Shown: positions 35,145 to 44,572 of the stretch, one piece after another
Layout of the letters: each line of letters begins with the position of its first letter
Numbering within the stretch: the stretch's first letter is position 1
Translations under genes and position numbers: made by a program
Source: Streptomyces albipurpureus
GTDB taxonomy: Bacteria > Actinomycetota > Actinomycetes > Streptomycetales > Streptomycetaceae
NCBI RefSeq assembly: GCF_023701525.1
Contig: NZ_JAMQAW010000006.1
Coordinates: 245,350-309,349 of the forward strand
Direction of reading: 5' to 3'
Length of the DNA stretch: 64,000 nt
The notes under the pieces: model-generated
What the model saw: the letters and a program-made list of their open reading frames with translations, nothing else
What the model was told of the DNA's origin: nothing
Database searches by the model: none

Positions 35145-36383
35145 ATGAACATGTCTGACATACCGGCGAACAGAGTTGTCATCACAGGTCTCGGCGCGGT
35201 CTCCAGCATCGGCCTGGGAGCCAGCGAATTCCTCTCCGGGCTGCGATCCGGCCGTAGCGCCGCAAAGCCGATCACCTCGTTCGACACCACGGGCTACGAC
35301 CATGCCAACGCCTGCGAGATCGAAGGCTTCGACGCCCGGCAATGGATCAAGAACCTGGAAGTCGAGACCCTCGGCCGCGCCAGCCAGTTCTCGGTGACCG
35401 CGGCGCGCATGGCGGTGGAAGACGCGTCACTGGCGGACGCGGACCTGTGCTCCGCCCGCTGTCTGATCTCCATCGGCACCACCGATGGCGAGTCCCGCGA
35501 CCTCGACCACCTCGTCGAGACCGAGGTGCGCCACGGTCCCGAGCGGATGGACCCCGTGGTCACCGCGAGGGTGCCGGCCGGCCGACTGTCGGCGGCGATC
35601 GCCCATGAGTTCGGGATGACCCAGGTGGAAGCGGTCACCCTGCCCACCGCCTGTGCCGCCGGCAACTACGCCATCGGCTACGGCTATGACGCGGTGCGAG
35701 CGGGTGAGATCGACTACGCCCTCGTGGGTGGCGCCGACGCGCTGTGCCGCAAGACCTTCACCGGCTTCTACCGCCTCGGGACCATCGCACCGGAGCTGTG
35801 CCAGCCGTTCGACATCGACCGCAAGGGAGTCCTCACCGGTGAGGGCGCCGGCGTACTGCTCCTGGAGAGCCTGGAGTCCGCCCTCGCCCGGGGCGCGACC
35901 ATCCATGCCGAGGTGCTCGGGTACGGGCTCAACTGCGATGCGTACCACCCGGTGGCTCCCAACCAGGACAGCATCGCGCAGTGCATGCAACTGGCTCTCG
36001 ACAGTGCGGGGGTCAAGCCGGAAGAGGTGGACTTCATCTCCGCCCACGGCACCGGCACCAAGGCCAACGACGTGACCGAGGCCCGCGCGATCCGACAGGT
36101 CTTCGGGGATCGCACCCCGAAGACGATCTCCATCAAATCGATGATCGGCCACAGCATGGGGGCCGCCAGTGCCCTCGCCTCGATCGGCTGTGCTCTGGCC
36201 CTCACCGAGGGTTTCATCCCGCCGACCATCAACCACGTCGAGACCGACCCCGAGTGCAATGTGGACTGTGTGCCCAACCAGGCCGTCGAGGCCGATCTGC
36301 GGGTCGTCCAGAACAACGGACTGGCCTTCGGTGGCAACAACTCCGTCGTGATCTTCGGCAAGTACGAGGCGGACCGGATATGA
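35145..36383 (+). CDS. Ketosynthase 1 (FabF/KSalpha type), intact active site
   Basis: A 412-aa thiolase-fold condensing enzyme. The nucleophile is Cys170 in LPTACAAGNYAIG, the catalytic His301 is in SAHGTGTKAND, and Lys331 and His336 are in KSMIGHSMGA. The complete Cys-His-Lys-His set means it should do decarboxylative Claisen condensation of malonyl-ACP. GEGAG near 233 and AFGGNNS near the end are also normal. ATG codons at 35145 and 35151 are both possible; the second has the better spacing to GGGA. The stop overlaps the next KS gene by ATGA, so the two are translationally coupled and may work together. Confidence 0.93.
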   Translation: MNMSDIPANRVVITGLGAVSSIGLGASEFLSGLRSGRSAAKPITSFDTTGYDHANACEIEGFDARQWIKNLEVETLGRASQFSVTAARMAVEDASLADADLCSARCLISIGTTDGESRDLDHLVETEVRHGPERMDPVVTARVPAGRLSAAIAHEFGMTQVEAVTLPTACAAGNYAIGYGYDAVRAGEIDYALVGGADALCRKTFTGFYRLGTIAPELCQPFDIDRKGVLTGEGAGVLLLESLESALARGATIHAEVLGYGLNCDAYHPVAPNQDSIAQCMQLALDSAGVKPEEVDFISAHGTGTKANDVTEARAIRQVFGDRTPKTISIKSMIGHSMGAASALASIGCALALTEGFIPPTINHVETDPECNVDCVPNQAVEADLRVVQNNGLAFGGNNSVVIFGKYEADRI

Positions 36384-37579
36384 CCACTGAACCCCAGGCA
36401 TTCGCCCAGAGCCGTTCCACTCCCTCCGATGGCGCACCGGATCTGGTCTTCACCGGTATCGGCGCCGTCGCCAGCGTCGGCGGTTCGGCCGATGAGATCT
36501 TCCAAGCCCTGTGCGCCGGCCGCAGTGGGCTGGCCGAACTGCGCTCCTTCGACCGCGGTCGCTACCGGGTGCAGCACGCGTATGAGATCGACGATCGGCC
36601 GGAATCGGGTGCGGACGCACCGGGCCGGGCCACCCGTTGGCTGCTCGATGCCATCGCCGAGGCGGCGCGGGACGCGGGGCTCGGCGAGGACCTGGCCGGT
36701 ATCCCGATCCTCATCGGCACCGGGCTGCGCGAGCTGCGTTCGGCCGAGCTGGGCTGGCGGGACGGCGCCGACTTCGACCTGGCGCGGCTGCACTTCGGCA
36801 CCGCGCTGCGCGAGCGCTTCGGGGCGGTTCGCACCTACACCTTCTCCAACGCGTGCTCCGCCTCCCTCTACGCGCTCGCCCTGGGCAGCGATCTGCTGGC
36901 CGCGGGCGAGGCCGAGACCGTCATCGTGGCCGGTGTCGACACCCTCACCGAGAGTATGTACGGGCTCCTCGACCGGGTTCATATGGAGGCGCCCGACCAG
37001 CTGCGGCCGTTCGACCGGGAGCGCAAGGGCGTTCTGATGGGCGAAGGCGCGGCGGCGGTCGTCCTGCGGCGGGCCGACTCCAACGGAGGGGCCCCCGTCC
37101 GCGGCAGGCTCCGCTCGGTCGCGGTGAACTGCGATGCCTACCATGTGACCGCGCCCGACCCCAACGGCATCGCCGAGGCGGTACGCACGGCGCATCGGGA
37201 GGCCGGGGTCAAGCCCGAGGACATCGATCTCGTCATGCTCCACGGCACCGGCACCCTGCTCAATGACGAGGCCGAGGCCACCGCGGTGGGAGAGGTCTTC
37301 GGCTCCCATGTCTCCCGCCCCCTGATGACGGCCATCAAGTCGATGACCGGGCACACCTCGGGCGGCTCCGGACTCCTCAGCCTGATCGTGGCGCTCCAAG
37401 CCATCGAAGGCGGACGGATCCCCCCGGTGGTGGGGCTACGTGAGCCCGTCGCGGAGGCGGAGAGCTTCCGGCTGGTCAGGGACGAGCAGCGGATCGCCGA
37501 ACCGCTCTTGGCCCAGGTGGACGCGTTCGGGTTCGGCGGCGTCAACGCGGTCGCCATTGTGGAGAGGGCGGCGCTGTGA
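36380..37579 (+). CDS. Ketosynthase 2, intact active site
   Basis: A 399-aa FabF-like ketosynthase. Cys159 lies in FSNACSASLYAL, His288 in MLHGTGTLLND, and Lys320 and His325 in KSMTGHTSGGSG, so the active site is complete. A 20-residue N-terminal extension precedes the first strand. It starts in the stop of KS1 (ATGA) and ends in the start of the nucleophile-less KS-like gene (GTGA). That makes a coupled KS-KS-KS' block. The third gene is the natural chain-length-factor-like partner. Confidence 0.92.
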   Translation: MTTEPQAFAQSRSTPSDGAPDLVFTGIGAVASVGGSADEIFQALCAGRSGLAELRSFDRGRYRVQHAYEIDDRPESGADAPGRATRWLLDAIAEAARDAGLGEDLAGIPILIGTGLRELRSAELGWRDGADFDLARLHFGTALRERFGAVRTYTFSNACSASLYALALGSDLLAAGEAETVIVAGVDTLTESMYGLLDRVHMEAPDQLRPFDRERKGVLMGEGAAAVVLRRADSNGGAPVRGRLRSVAVNCDAYHVTAPDPNGIAEAVRTAHREAGVKPEDIDLVMLHGTGTLLNDEAEATAVGEVFGSHVSRPLMTAIKSMTGHTSGGSGLLSLIVALQAIEGGRIPPVVGLREPVAEAESFRLVRDEQRIAEPLLAQVDAFGFGGVNAVAIVERAAL

Positions 37580-38559
37580 GCACCACTGACATCCTGATCA
37601 CCGGGATCGGCACCGCGCTGCCGGGCGTCGAAGGACCGATGGACCTGGTGGACACCGCCACTCCGCGCGCGGGTACGGCTCCCCCTGTCGATCCGGCCGC
37701 CCTCATCGGCAAGCGCGGGCTGCGCTACAAGGACCGCGCCTCCCAACTCGCGCTCTGCGCCGCTCTGGCCGCTCTGACGGACGCCGGGTTGTGGGCGAAG
37801 GACCAGCTCACGGTGGCCGGGCCTTCGGTGGCCGTGGTGGTCAGCTCCAACCTCGGCAATCTCGACACCGTCTGCGAGGTGGCCGCCGACATCACAACGG
37901 AGGGGGTCAACGGCATCAGCCCCATGGGCCTGCCCAATGCCTCCAGCAATGTCATCGCCTCGTCCGTCGCCATCCGATTCGGCCTTCAGGGACCCAATCT
38001 GATGGTGTGCAACGGAGCCACCTCCGGTCTGGACGCCGTGCACTGGGGCGCCGCCATGCTCCGGGCCGGCCGGGCCGAACGGGCCCTGGTCATCGGGGTG
38101 GAGACACACAACGGCCCGGTGGAGTGGCTCGTCGGCCGGCCCGCCGCCGAGCTCCTGGACGGAGCGGTCGCCCTGCTGCTGGAGACGGCCCCGGCCGCCG
38201 CCGAACGCGGGAGCGCCCCCATCGCGGTCCTGGGCTCCTACGCCCGTGAGGCCAGCGTCGAGGCCTGTGTACGCCGACTGGTGCCCACCCACAGCGGTCA
38301 GCCGGGATCCTGGTTCGTCCCCGAGGGGCACCGGGAGGCATCGCCGGCACCACTGGCCGGGGTGGCGCGCACCGATCTCACCGAGCGCTTCGGCAGGGCG
38401 TCGGGGGCGCTGGGAGTGCTCCAGTGCGCCACCGCGGCACGCCAGCTGGCCGCGGGGGGAGAAGCGATCGAGCAGCCCCCGGTCCTGGTGACCTCGGGCA
38501 ACGACCACGATGACGCGTCCGCCGGACTGCTGCTGCGCGCTGTGGGGGCATCGGCCTGA
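37576..38559 (+). CDS. Ketosynthase-like protein A, nucleophile replaced by Ala
   Basis: A 327-aa thiolase-fold protein, shorter than a normal KS or chain-length factor (about 400). Where KSs have Cys in the T-A-C-A-S-G-L motif, it reads GPNLMVCNGATSGL with Ala148 at the nucleophile position; Cys145 is three residues too early. The C-terminal HGTGT and KxxxGH motifs are absent. It therefore cannot condense and must act as a structural or chain-length partner, probably with KS2. Its GTG overlaps the KS2 stop. Classic type II PKS chain-length factors have Gln at this position; this one does not. Confidence 0.85.
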   Translation: MSTTDILITGIGTALPGVEGPMDLVDTATPRAGTAPPVDPAALIGKRGLRYKDRASQLALCAALAALTDAGLWAKDQLTVAGPSVAVVVSSNLGNLDTVCEVAADITTEGVNGISPMGLPNASSNVIASSVAIRFGLQGPNLMVCNGATSGLDAVHWGAAMLRAGRAERALVIGVETHNGPVEWLVGRPAAELLDGAVALLLETAPAAAERGSAPIAVLGSYAREASVEACVRRLVPTHSGQPGSWFVPEGHREASPAPLAGVARTDLTERFGRASGALGVLQCATAARQLAAGGEAIEQPPVLVTSGNDHDDASAGLLLRAVGASA

Positions 38560-39467
38560 TGTCACCGTCCACCCCGGTCTCCGTACGCAGAAGCGGTACG
38601 GGAAGCCCCTCAGGACTCGATGGCGGTGCGGAATCCTCCGTACGTCCAGAGGGCGGTGCGGGAGCAGCCCCGCGTGCGGAGCGTCAAAGCCGCGCCCCAC
38701 GGGTGTTGTTCCTGCACGGTCTGGCCGGGGGCGGCAATGTCTGGGACGCGTATCTGGAACGCACGGCCGGTGCGGACCAGGAGAACTGGATCGCGGAACT
38801 GCCCTGGCGGGCCACGGAATCGCCCGACTGGACGGCCCGCTCCCCCGCCCACTGGATTCGGCGGGCACTGGACCAGGTGCCCGACGGGCCCGATGTGGTT
38901 GTCGCCCACTCCTTCGGCGCCAACGCACTGCTCTCCCTGCTCGCCGACCCGGCCGGACCGCCGCGTGGGGTGCGGATGCCACGGGCCGTGGTGCTGGTCT
39001 CACCGTTCTACCGGGCCCACGCCGAGGCGTTCGACTGGGATTCGATCTCGTACTACCTCAACCGCTTCGACGCCATCCTCGCCGACGGGCTGCGGGTCCG
39101 CTCCGGCGGACGGCTCCCCGACGAGTTGCGCCGGGGCATGGCGCTCAAGGTGCGGGACCGGATCGGGCCCTACGGCTGGATGAGCTTCTTCGACACCTAT
39201 CTACGGACCCCGCAGCTGCGCTGCGACCGGTTGGACGTGCCGGTGCTGATCGTCGGAGGTGGGCGTGACTTCGCGGCCTTCCCGCGCGACAGCCACGCCC
39301 TGGGCGACGCACTGCCGCACGCGACCGTGCACATCCTCCCCGAGTCCGGCCATTTCGCGATGGCCGAGCAGGCGCCCGAGTTCGCCGCCCTCACCCGGGA
39401 GTTCATCGACACCGTCGTCCGGCCGCCCGCGGCCCTGGCCGACACACCGACAAGGGAGCACCACTGA
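38559..39467 (+). CDS. Alpha/beta hydrolase 1
   Basis: A 302-aa hydrolase. After a 45-residue unstructured start it shows FLHGLAGGGNVWD (oxyanion HG), the nucleophile Ser in VVAHSFGANALLSLL, the acid Asp in IVGGGRDFAAFPRD and the His in LPESGHFAMAEQ. All three catalytic residues are thus present. It shares one base with the genes on both sides (TGATG), so expression is tightly coupled. Likely jobs are chain release, proofreading of the carrier protein or hydrolysis of an intermediate. It differs from the two other hydrolases of the cluster, which share a GxSFS-type motif. Confidence 0.85.
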   Translation: MSPSTPVSVRRSGTGSPSGLDGGAESSVRPEGGAGAAPRAERQSRAPRVLFLHGLAGGGNVWDAYLERTAGADQENWIAELPWRATESPDWTARSPAHWIRRALDQVPDGPDVVVAHSFGANALLSLLADPAGPPRGVRMPRAVVLVSPFYRAHAEAFDWDSISYYLNRFDAILADGLRVRSGGRLPDELRRGMALKVRDRIGPYGWMSFFDTYLRTPQLRCDRLDVPVLIVGGGRDFAAFPRDSHALGDALPHATVHILPESGHFAMAEQAPEFAALTREFIDTVVRPPAALADTPTREHH

Positions 39468-40483
39468 TGACCCTGGCGACCGGAACGGGCCTCAAGGCCC
39501 TCCTGGAGACCGAGACCACCGTCCACGTACGCCCCCGCTACGAGGGCTCGAACATCAACACGTGGATCGGCTTCAAGCACGTCAACTACATGGTCGAGGA
39601 GGCGGTACTGGACCACTTCCGTACCGCCGGGCTCCCCTCCCGGGCACTGTTCGAGGAGTTGGGGCTCGGCCTTGACCTGGTCGATCTGGACACCCGTATC
39701 CTGCACGCCTTCCACCAGGACGATGTGGCCCGCGCGGTCGTCGCTCCGACCACGGAGGAGGGCGACACCCGGATCTCACTGGCGGTCACCCTCTTCGTCG
39801 AGCGGGACGGCAAGGAGGTCAAGGCGGTCACCTCCAAGGTGAAGGTCTCCCTGCGGATCGACAGCTATCTGCCCGCCGAAGGGCTTCCGGCACAGCTGGA
39901 GCCGTACGCGGTGCCGCGCCTCGGTGGCCTCATCGGGCACGGCGGGCACCACGGCAGCGAGGTCTCGGCGCTGCCGGCCACAGCGCTGTCGGACGGTCGG
40001 GGGACCACCGGCGCCGACCCGGTGCTTGAGCAGCTGACCGCGGGCGCCAACGCCTTCGGCTGGAAGTGGCGCATCCCCTACCCGTACTGCCACTTCAACG
40101 AGCGCCTCCAGCTCTCCGGCTATCTGCGCCAGGTGGAGGAGGTCGTGGACCTCTTCCTCGCCGACCGGGGGATCTCCATCAAGACCCTGCTGGATGACCG
40201 CAAGTGGATTCCGGTGGTCCCGCACTCGCGGGTGCGGCTCCTCGACGAGGCGCTGATGGAGGAGGACCTGTACACGGTCTTCACCGTGGAGGAGGTCTTC
40301 AAGGACTTCACCTACACGGCACGCACCGACTTCTACGTGGTACGGGACGGTCGTCTCGTCCAGACCGCCACCGGCCGGATCACCCATGGCTACGCGGTGT
40401 TCGAGAACCGGCTCGACTGGAGCCTGGTCAACTTCGACGAGCGGGTGCTGCGCGCGCTCAGCGGCGAGCGCCCCACCGGCTGA
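39467..40483 (+). CDS. Double-hotdog protein, acyl thioesterase-like
   Basis: A 338-aa protein made of two hotdog domains. The first has WIGFKHVNYMVEEAVLDHF and LFVERDGKEVKAVTSKVKVS. The second has WRIPYPYCHFNERLQLSGYL followed by RQVEEVVDLFL and YTARTDFYVVRDGRLVQTATG. Both halves resemble the 4HBT thioesterase pattern, in which an Asn/Asp-x-x-Gly/Glu-His/Leu-x-N stretch leads into the central helix. The architecture is that of acyl-ACP thioesterases, so release of the finished chain is the first guess; a dehydratase role is possible, since double-hotdog dehydratases occur in reducing pathways. It overlaps the upstream hydrolase by one base. Confidence 0.7.
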   Translation: MTLATGTGLKALLETETTVHVRPRYEGSNINTWIGFKHVNYMVEEAVLDHFRTAGLPSRALFEELGLGLDLVDLDTRILHAFHQDDVARAVVAPTTEEGDTRISLAVTLFVERDGKEVKAVTSKVKVSLRIDSYLPAEGLPAQLEPYAVPRLGGLIGHGGHHGSEVSALPATALSDGRGTTGADPVLEQLTAGANAFGWKWRIPYPYCHFNERLQLSGYLRQVEEVVDLFLADRGISIKTLLDDRKWIPVVPHSRVRLLDEALMEEDLYTVFTVEEVFKDFTYTARTDFYVVRDGRLVQTATGRITHGYAVFENRLDWSLVNFDERVLRALSGERPTG

Positions 40484-40540
40484 ACCGGGGCCCGGTAACC
40501 CTCCCCGCCTCACCTTCCCTTGTGTACCCCGGAGACGACG

Positions 40541-41731
40541 ATGCACGAAGTGCTGATCACTGGACTGGGTGCGATCTCGCATCTGGGCTGCGGCGCGGAC
40601 GCCTTCTGGCACGGACTACAGCGTGCCGAGAGCAGTCCCAACAAGGTCATCGATCCCCACGCCCATATGCCCATCCCCCTGATGTACTCCGTGCCCGAGC
40701 CACCGGTCGTGGACGTACCGCTCGACGGGGGAGACAGCCGGGTTCCGTTGGGGCTCGCCTCTCGGTACGCCATCGAGGGGGCGCGGCAGGCGCTCGCGGA
40801 CGCTGGCCTCGGCGAGGTGCCCACCGACCGGACGGCGGTGGTCATCGGGACCGGGATGGGCGATTCCGGGTTGCATGAACAGTGGCGTACACAAGGGCGC
40901 CCCGAGGGCGATCAGTGGGTGCCGGTGTTCTCGGTGGCGTCGGCGCTCGGCGCGTGGCTGGGCGCCGAGGGCCCGGTCACCAGCATCAGCAACGCCTGTG
41001 CGGCCAGTGGGTTCGGGCTGTCCGCCGCGGCGGATCTGATCCGTACCGGGGTCGCGGACGTGGTGGTCGCCGGTGGCGCCGAGGCGTACTCCCGGGTGGC
41101 GTTGGCCTGCTTCAACCGGCTGGGGGCGGTGGACCCGGAGCGGTGCCGCCCCTTCGACGCCCAGCGCGGGGGCACGGTGTTCGGCGAGGGCGCCGGGATC
41201 ATGATCCTGGAGTCGGCCGAACACGCTCGGGCCCGTAACGCCCCACGTGTCTACGCCGAACTCGCCGGTGAGGGGTGGAGCTGCGACGCCCACCACGCCA
41301 CCGCTCCGGAACCCGCGGGGACCCAGATCGTCCGGGCCATGCGGGCGGCGCTGGAGCAGGCGGGTGCCACCGCCGACGAGGTGGGGTGTGTGGTGCCGCA
41401 CGGCACCGGCACGGAGTTGAACGACGTGGTCGAGAGCCGGGCACTGCACTCGGTGCTCGGCGACCGGGCCGGCGAAACCCCGCTCTACAGCCTCAAAGCC
41501 CTGGTGGGGCATACCGGCGGCGCTGCCGCCGCGCTGGGCGCGGTCGCCGCGGCCCTGGTGCTGCACCACCGGTCGGTGCCGCCGAACCGCCCGGTCGAGG
41601 AGTTGGAGCCGGCCTGCGAGGTATGGCTCCCGGAGGTCGCCACCCCGCTTCAGGGCCGCTTCGCCCTCGTCAACGCCTACGCGTTCGGCGGCAACAACGT
41701 ATCCCTCGTACTGAAGGAGGCCGGCGTATGA
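40541..41731 (+). CDS. Ketosynthase 3, intact active site
   Basis: A 396-aa FabF-like ketosynthase with Cys153 in ISNACAASGFGL, His287 in VPHGTGTELND, and Lys319 and His324 in KALVGHTGGAA. All catalytic residues are present. The ATG at 40541 is preceded by GGAG at 6 bases. The gene overlaps the next, nucleophile-less KS-like gene as ATGA, which makes a clear KS/chain-length-factor-like pair of the type II PKS kind. Compared with KS1 and KS2 it has a short N-terminus with no extension. Confidence 0.92.
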   Translation: MHEVLITGLGAISHLGCGADAFWHGLQRAESSPNKVIDPHAHMPIPLMYSVPEPPVVDVPLDGGDSRVPLGLASRYAIEGARQALADAGLGEVPTDRTAVVIGTGMGDSGLHEQWRTQGRPEGDQWVPVFSVASALGAWLGAEGPVTSISNACAASGFGLSAAADLIRTGVADVVVAGGAEAYSRVALACFNRLGAVDPERCRPFDAQRGGTVFGEGAGIMILESAEHARARNAPRVYAELAGEGWSCDAHHATAPEPAGTQIVRAMRAALEQAGATADEVGCVVPHGTGTELNDVVESRALHSVLGDRAGETPLYSLKALVGHTGGAAAALGAVAAALVLHHRSVPPNRPVEELEPACEVWLPEVATPLQGRFALVNAYAFGGNNVSLVLKEAGV

Positions 41732-42726
41732 CCGCCCCGTACGGCTCAACCGCCAGCGGTGCCGCATTGGTGGTCTCGGGCATCGGGGTGGTGACCCCGT
41801 GGACCGACCAGCCGGAGAAGGCGGCCGTCAGCGACCGGCCGGCCGTGCCGGGGCAGTGGTTCGACCACCGGACGCGGCTGGGGCCGCGCGGCTACAAGTA
41901 TCTGCCTCCCGCCTCCCAGTTCTTCCTGGCAGCGGCCAAGTACGCGCTGGTCGACGCCGATGACGACCCGGCCCGGCACCCGGCCGAGCAGCGCGGTGCC
42001 GCGGTGGGCACCAACAGTTCCGCGGTGGCCCTGCACGACGGTATGGACCGGACGGTGCTGGAGGAGAGCGCCGATGCGCTCAGCCCGGTCGCGGCCCCGT
42101 ACTTCTCGATCAACCTTTTCGGTAGCCGGCTGGCGACCGAGCACGGGTTGAAGGGGTTCAATCTCACCCTCACCACTCCTCGGGTCGCCGGGCTTGAGTC
42201 GCTGGAGACCGGGGCCCGTGCGGTGGCCGCGGGGCGGGCGACCTGGCTGCTCGCGGGTGCCACGGAGGAGGCGTTGCCCGAGGAGCAGCCAGGTCATGGG
42301 AGCTCCGAGCGCGGAGCGGTGGCGCTGGTGCTGGAGCCGGCCGACGCGGTGCGGGCGCGCGGCGGGCGCGCGTACGGCCGCTGCCAGGTCAGTAGCCATT
42401 TCCTCGCCCCCGCATCGGCGGCGTCCGCCGAGGGTCCGGAGCGGGCGCGTCGGCTGATCGACCGGGGGCTGGCCGGCTGGGGCGGAGCGGCGCTCGGTGA
42501 GGCCGGCGCACCACGGGTGATCGCCGTGGTCGACGGCTCGGCGGTGGGACGTGCGGTGGTGAGCGCAGTGGGCCCGAGCGCCGCCGTAGCGGCGGCCGGG
42601 GCGGGCGCCTTGGAACCGCTGCTCCAGGTCGCGGCCGCGCTGACGGAGTTGACCGCGCCCGTGCTGGTGGTGGCCTCCGCGCCCGGCGGCAACCTCTCCC
42701 TCGCCCTGCTCACCCCGGCGCCCTGA
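41728..42726 (+). CDS. Ketosynthase-like protein B, nucleophile replaced by Arg
   Basis: A 332-aa thiolase-fold protein coupled to KS3 by ATGA overlap. At the nucleophile it reads KGFNLTLTTPRVAGLESL, placing Arg152 where Cys belongs. The HGTGT motif and the KxxxGH motif are missing, and the C-terminal third is a low-complexity Ala/Val-rich segment. It can only be a non-catalytic partner. With KS3 it forms the second of three intact/degenerate pairs in the cluster. Confidence 0.82.
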   Translation: MTAPYGSTASGAALVVSGIGVVTPWTDQPEKAAVSDRPAVPGQWFDHRTRLGPRGYKYLPPASQFFLAAAKYALVDADDDPARHPAEQRGAAVGTNSSAVALHDGMDRTVLEESADALSPVAAPYFSINLFGSRLATEHGLKGFNLTLTTPRVAGLESLETGARAVAAGRATWLLAGATEEALPEEQPGHGSSERGAVALVLEPADAVRARGGRAYGRCQVSSHFLAPASAASAEGPERARRLIDRGLAGWGGAALGEAGAPRVIAVVDGSAVGRAVVSAVGPSAAVAAAGAGALEPLLQVAAALTELTAPVLVVASAPGGNLSLALLTPAP

Positions 42727-42788
42727 CGCCTCGGGCCGCTCGGGGACACCACGCGACCACCATTCATCGGATACGAAGCGAGACTGCC

Positions 42789-43583
42789 ATGACCACACCA
42801 CTCACGGACACCTGGTGCCTGATCCTCGGGGCCTCCAGCGGCATCGGACTGGCGAACGCCCGGGCGCTGGCCCGGGAGGGCGTCCATGTCCTCGGGGTGC
42901 ACTTCGATACCGCCGAGGGGCAGGAGAAGGCCGGGATCGCGGTGGAGGAGCTGCGTTCGGCCGGGGTCCAGGCGCACTTCTTCAACGCCAACGCGGCCAG
43001 CGCCACCACCCGCGCCGAACTGGTGCCCCAGTTCGTCGAGCTCACCGGCGGCAGGCCGCTGCGGGTGGTGCTGCACTCGCTGGCCTTCGGCACCCTGCTG
43101 CCGTACCTCCCCGTTGACGGCGCCCCGGCCATGAGCTCACGCCAGATGACCATGACGCTCGATGTGATGGCCCACTCGCTCGTCTACTGGGCCCAGGCCC
43201 TCGCCGAGGCCGGGCTCCTCGGCGCCGGCTCCAAGGTCTTCGCGATGACCAGCGCGGGTGACCAGAAGGTCACCGCCAACTACGGCGCGGTCTCCGCCGC
43301 CAAGTGCGCGCTCGAATCCCATGTACGGCAGCTGGCACTGGAGTTGGCGCCGCGCGGGGTGGCCGTCAACTCGATCCGGGCCGGGGTCACGGTGACCCCG
43401 TCGCTGGAGCGGATTCCGGAGCACCGCGCGCTGATCGAACTGGCCACCCGCAACAATCCACACGGCCGGCTGACCCTCCCCGAGGACGTCGCCGAGGCCG
43501 TCGTCACCCTCGCGCGCTCCGACTCCTCCTGGATCACCGGCAATGTCATCGGGGTCGATGGCGGCGAAGCGCTGACGTCGTGA
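42789..43583 (+). CDS. Enoyl-ACP reductase, FabI-like SDR
   Basis: A 264-aa NAD(P)-dependent short-chain dehydrogenase. The nucleotide loop is GASSGIG at 15-21. The catalytic pair is Tyr165 and Lys172 in NYGAVSAAKCAL, a Tyr-x6-Lys spacing that distinguishes enoyl reductases (FabI) from ketoreductases (Tyr-x3-Lys). VLHSLAFGTL also matches the FabI HSIAF signature. It should saturate the double bond left by the dehydratases, so at least part of the chain is fully reduced. The ATG lies 62 bases after the KS-like gene; its stop overlaps hydrolase 2 by one base. Confidence 0.82.
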   Translation: MTTPLTDTWCLILGASSGIGLANARALAREGVHVLGVHFDTAEGQEKAGIAVEELRSAGVQAHFFNANAASATTRAELVPQFVELTGGRPLRVVLHSLAFGTLLPYLPVDGAPAMSSRQMTMTLDVMAHSLVYWAQALAEAGLLGAGSKVFAMTSAGDQKVTANYGAVSAAKCALESHVRQLALELAPRGVAVNSIRAGVTVTPSLERIPEHRALIELATRNNPHGRLTLPEDVAEAVVTLARSDSSWITGNVIGVDGGEALTS

Positions 43584-44572
43584 TGGATTCGGAGGTGAAG
43601 GAGCCGGCCGCCGGCGGCCCTGCGGCCACCCGGCTGCTGCGCACGATGCTGAGCGCGGTGCCGTCGGCCTGCGCCGGGGTGTCGCTGGCCGCCCGCCACG
43701 CATTCGAGCTCTACCACCCCAAGGCGGCTCCCCCGGGCCGAACTCCCGCGGAGAAGGGGATGCCCGTACGTGATCTGCGGGTCACCACCACCCGCGACCG
43801 GGTGGAGCTCAAGGGCTGGGTGGTGCCTGGCACCGGTCCGCACACGGTGGTGATCTGCCATGGCATGGGGCGTACCCGCTCCAGTGTGCTGGGCCATATC
43901 AAGCTGCTGCACGAGGCCGGTTACCACGTCGTCGCCTACGACATGCGCAACCACGGGGAGAGCGGACGGGAGGGGAGGTACGGGAGCATGTCCGACCGCT
44001 ATACGAGCGACCTCGCGGATGTGATCGCGGCGGTGCAAACGGACCCCGAGCTCAATCAGGGCGCACTGGCCCTGGTCAGCTTCTCCTTCTCCACCTGGGT
44101 GGCGCTGCATGTCCTGGGCCGGCTCTCGACCCCCGTCGCGGCGGTGATCTGTGACAGCGGTCCGATGGACAACACCAAGGCCGGGCTGTGGCACTTCGCC
44201 CGGCTGCGGCGCAGCGCGCTGCCCGCGCGGCTGCGGGACGGGGTGGGCTTCGCGGTCTACCGCCGCTTCTTCGCCTGGTTCTGTCTGCACATGCTCGCCG
44301 TGCGGAACTGGCCGCCGAGGCTGGACGGTGTGTCCACCCGGCTGATGTTCATCGCGGGGGGCGAGGACCCGGTGGTCCCCGCCGAGCAGGTGCTGTCGGT
44401 GGCCGCCCGCTATCCCCGCGCGGAGCGCTGGACCGCTCCCCACGCACTCCATATGAACGCACTGCGTTTCGACGCCGATGAGTACCGCACCCGGGTCCTC
44501 GGATTCCTGGCCGACGCCTTCACCGCGGCCACCGGGACGAGCGCGTCGAAGGAGGCGTTCGATCGTGGCTGA
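43583..44572 (+). CDS. Alpha/beta hydrolase 2
   Basis: A 329-aa hydrolase of the dienelactone/esterase kind. HGMGRTRSSVLGH forms the oxyanion region, and the nucleophile is in ALVSFSFSTWVAL (S-F-S-F-S). GGEDPVVPAEQ gives the acid and PHALHMNAL the His. The N-terminus (RLLRTMLSAVPSACAGVSLA) is hydrophobic enough to touch the membrane. It is clearly related to hydrolase 3 at 50895, with the same S-F-S-F-S motif, ICDSGPMD/VCDSGPAL and YDMRNHGESG/FDHRNHGLSD. The stop overlaps the first DsrE-like gene by 8 bases. A role in releasing or editing acyl intermediates is likely. Confidence 0.83.
   Translation: MDSEVKEPAAGGPAATRLLRTMLSAVPSACAGVSLAARHAFELYHPKAAPPGRTPAEKGMPVRDLRVTTTRDRVELKGWVVPGTGPHTVVICHGMGRTRSSVLGHIKLLHEAGYHVVAYDMRNHGESGREGRYGSMSDRYTSDLADVIAAVQTDPELNQGALALVSFSFSTWVALHVLGRLSTPVAAVICDSGPMDNTKAGLWHFARLRRSALPARLRDGVGFAVYRRFFAWFCLHMLAVRNWPPRLDGVSTRLMFIAGGEDPVVPAEQVLSVAARYPRAERWTAPHALHMNALRFDADEYRTRVLGFLADAFTAATGTSASKEAFDRG

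Noticed and set aside
37576..38559. Reading KS-like protein A as a broken KS pseudogene
   Set aside because: The frame is intact, coupled on both sides and matched by two further KSs with the same kind of loss, so it is more likely a functional non-catalytic partner.
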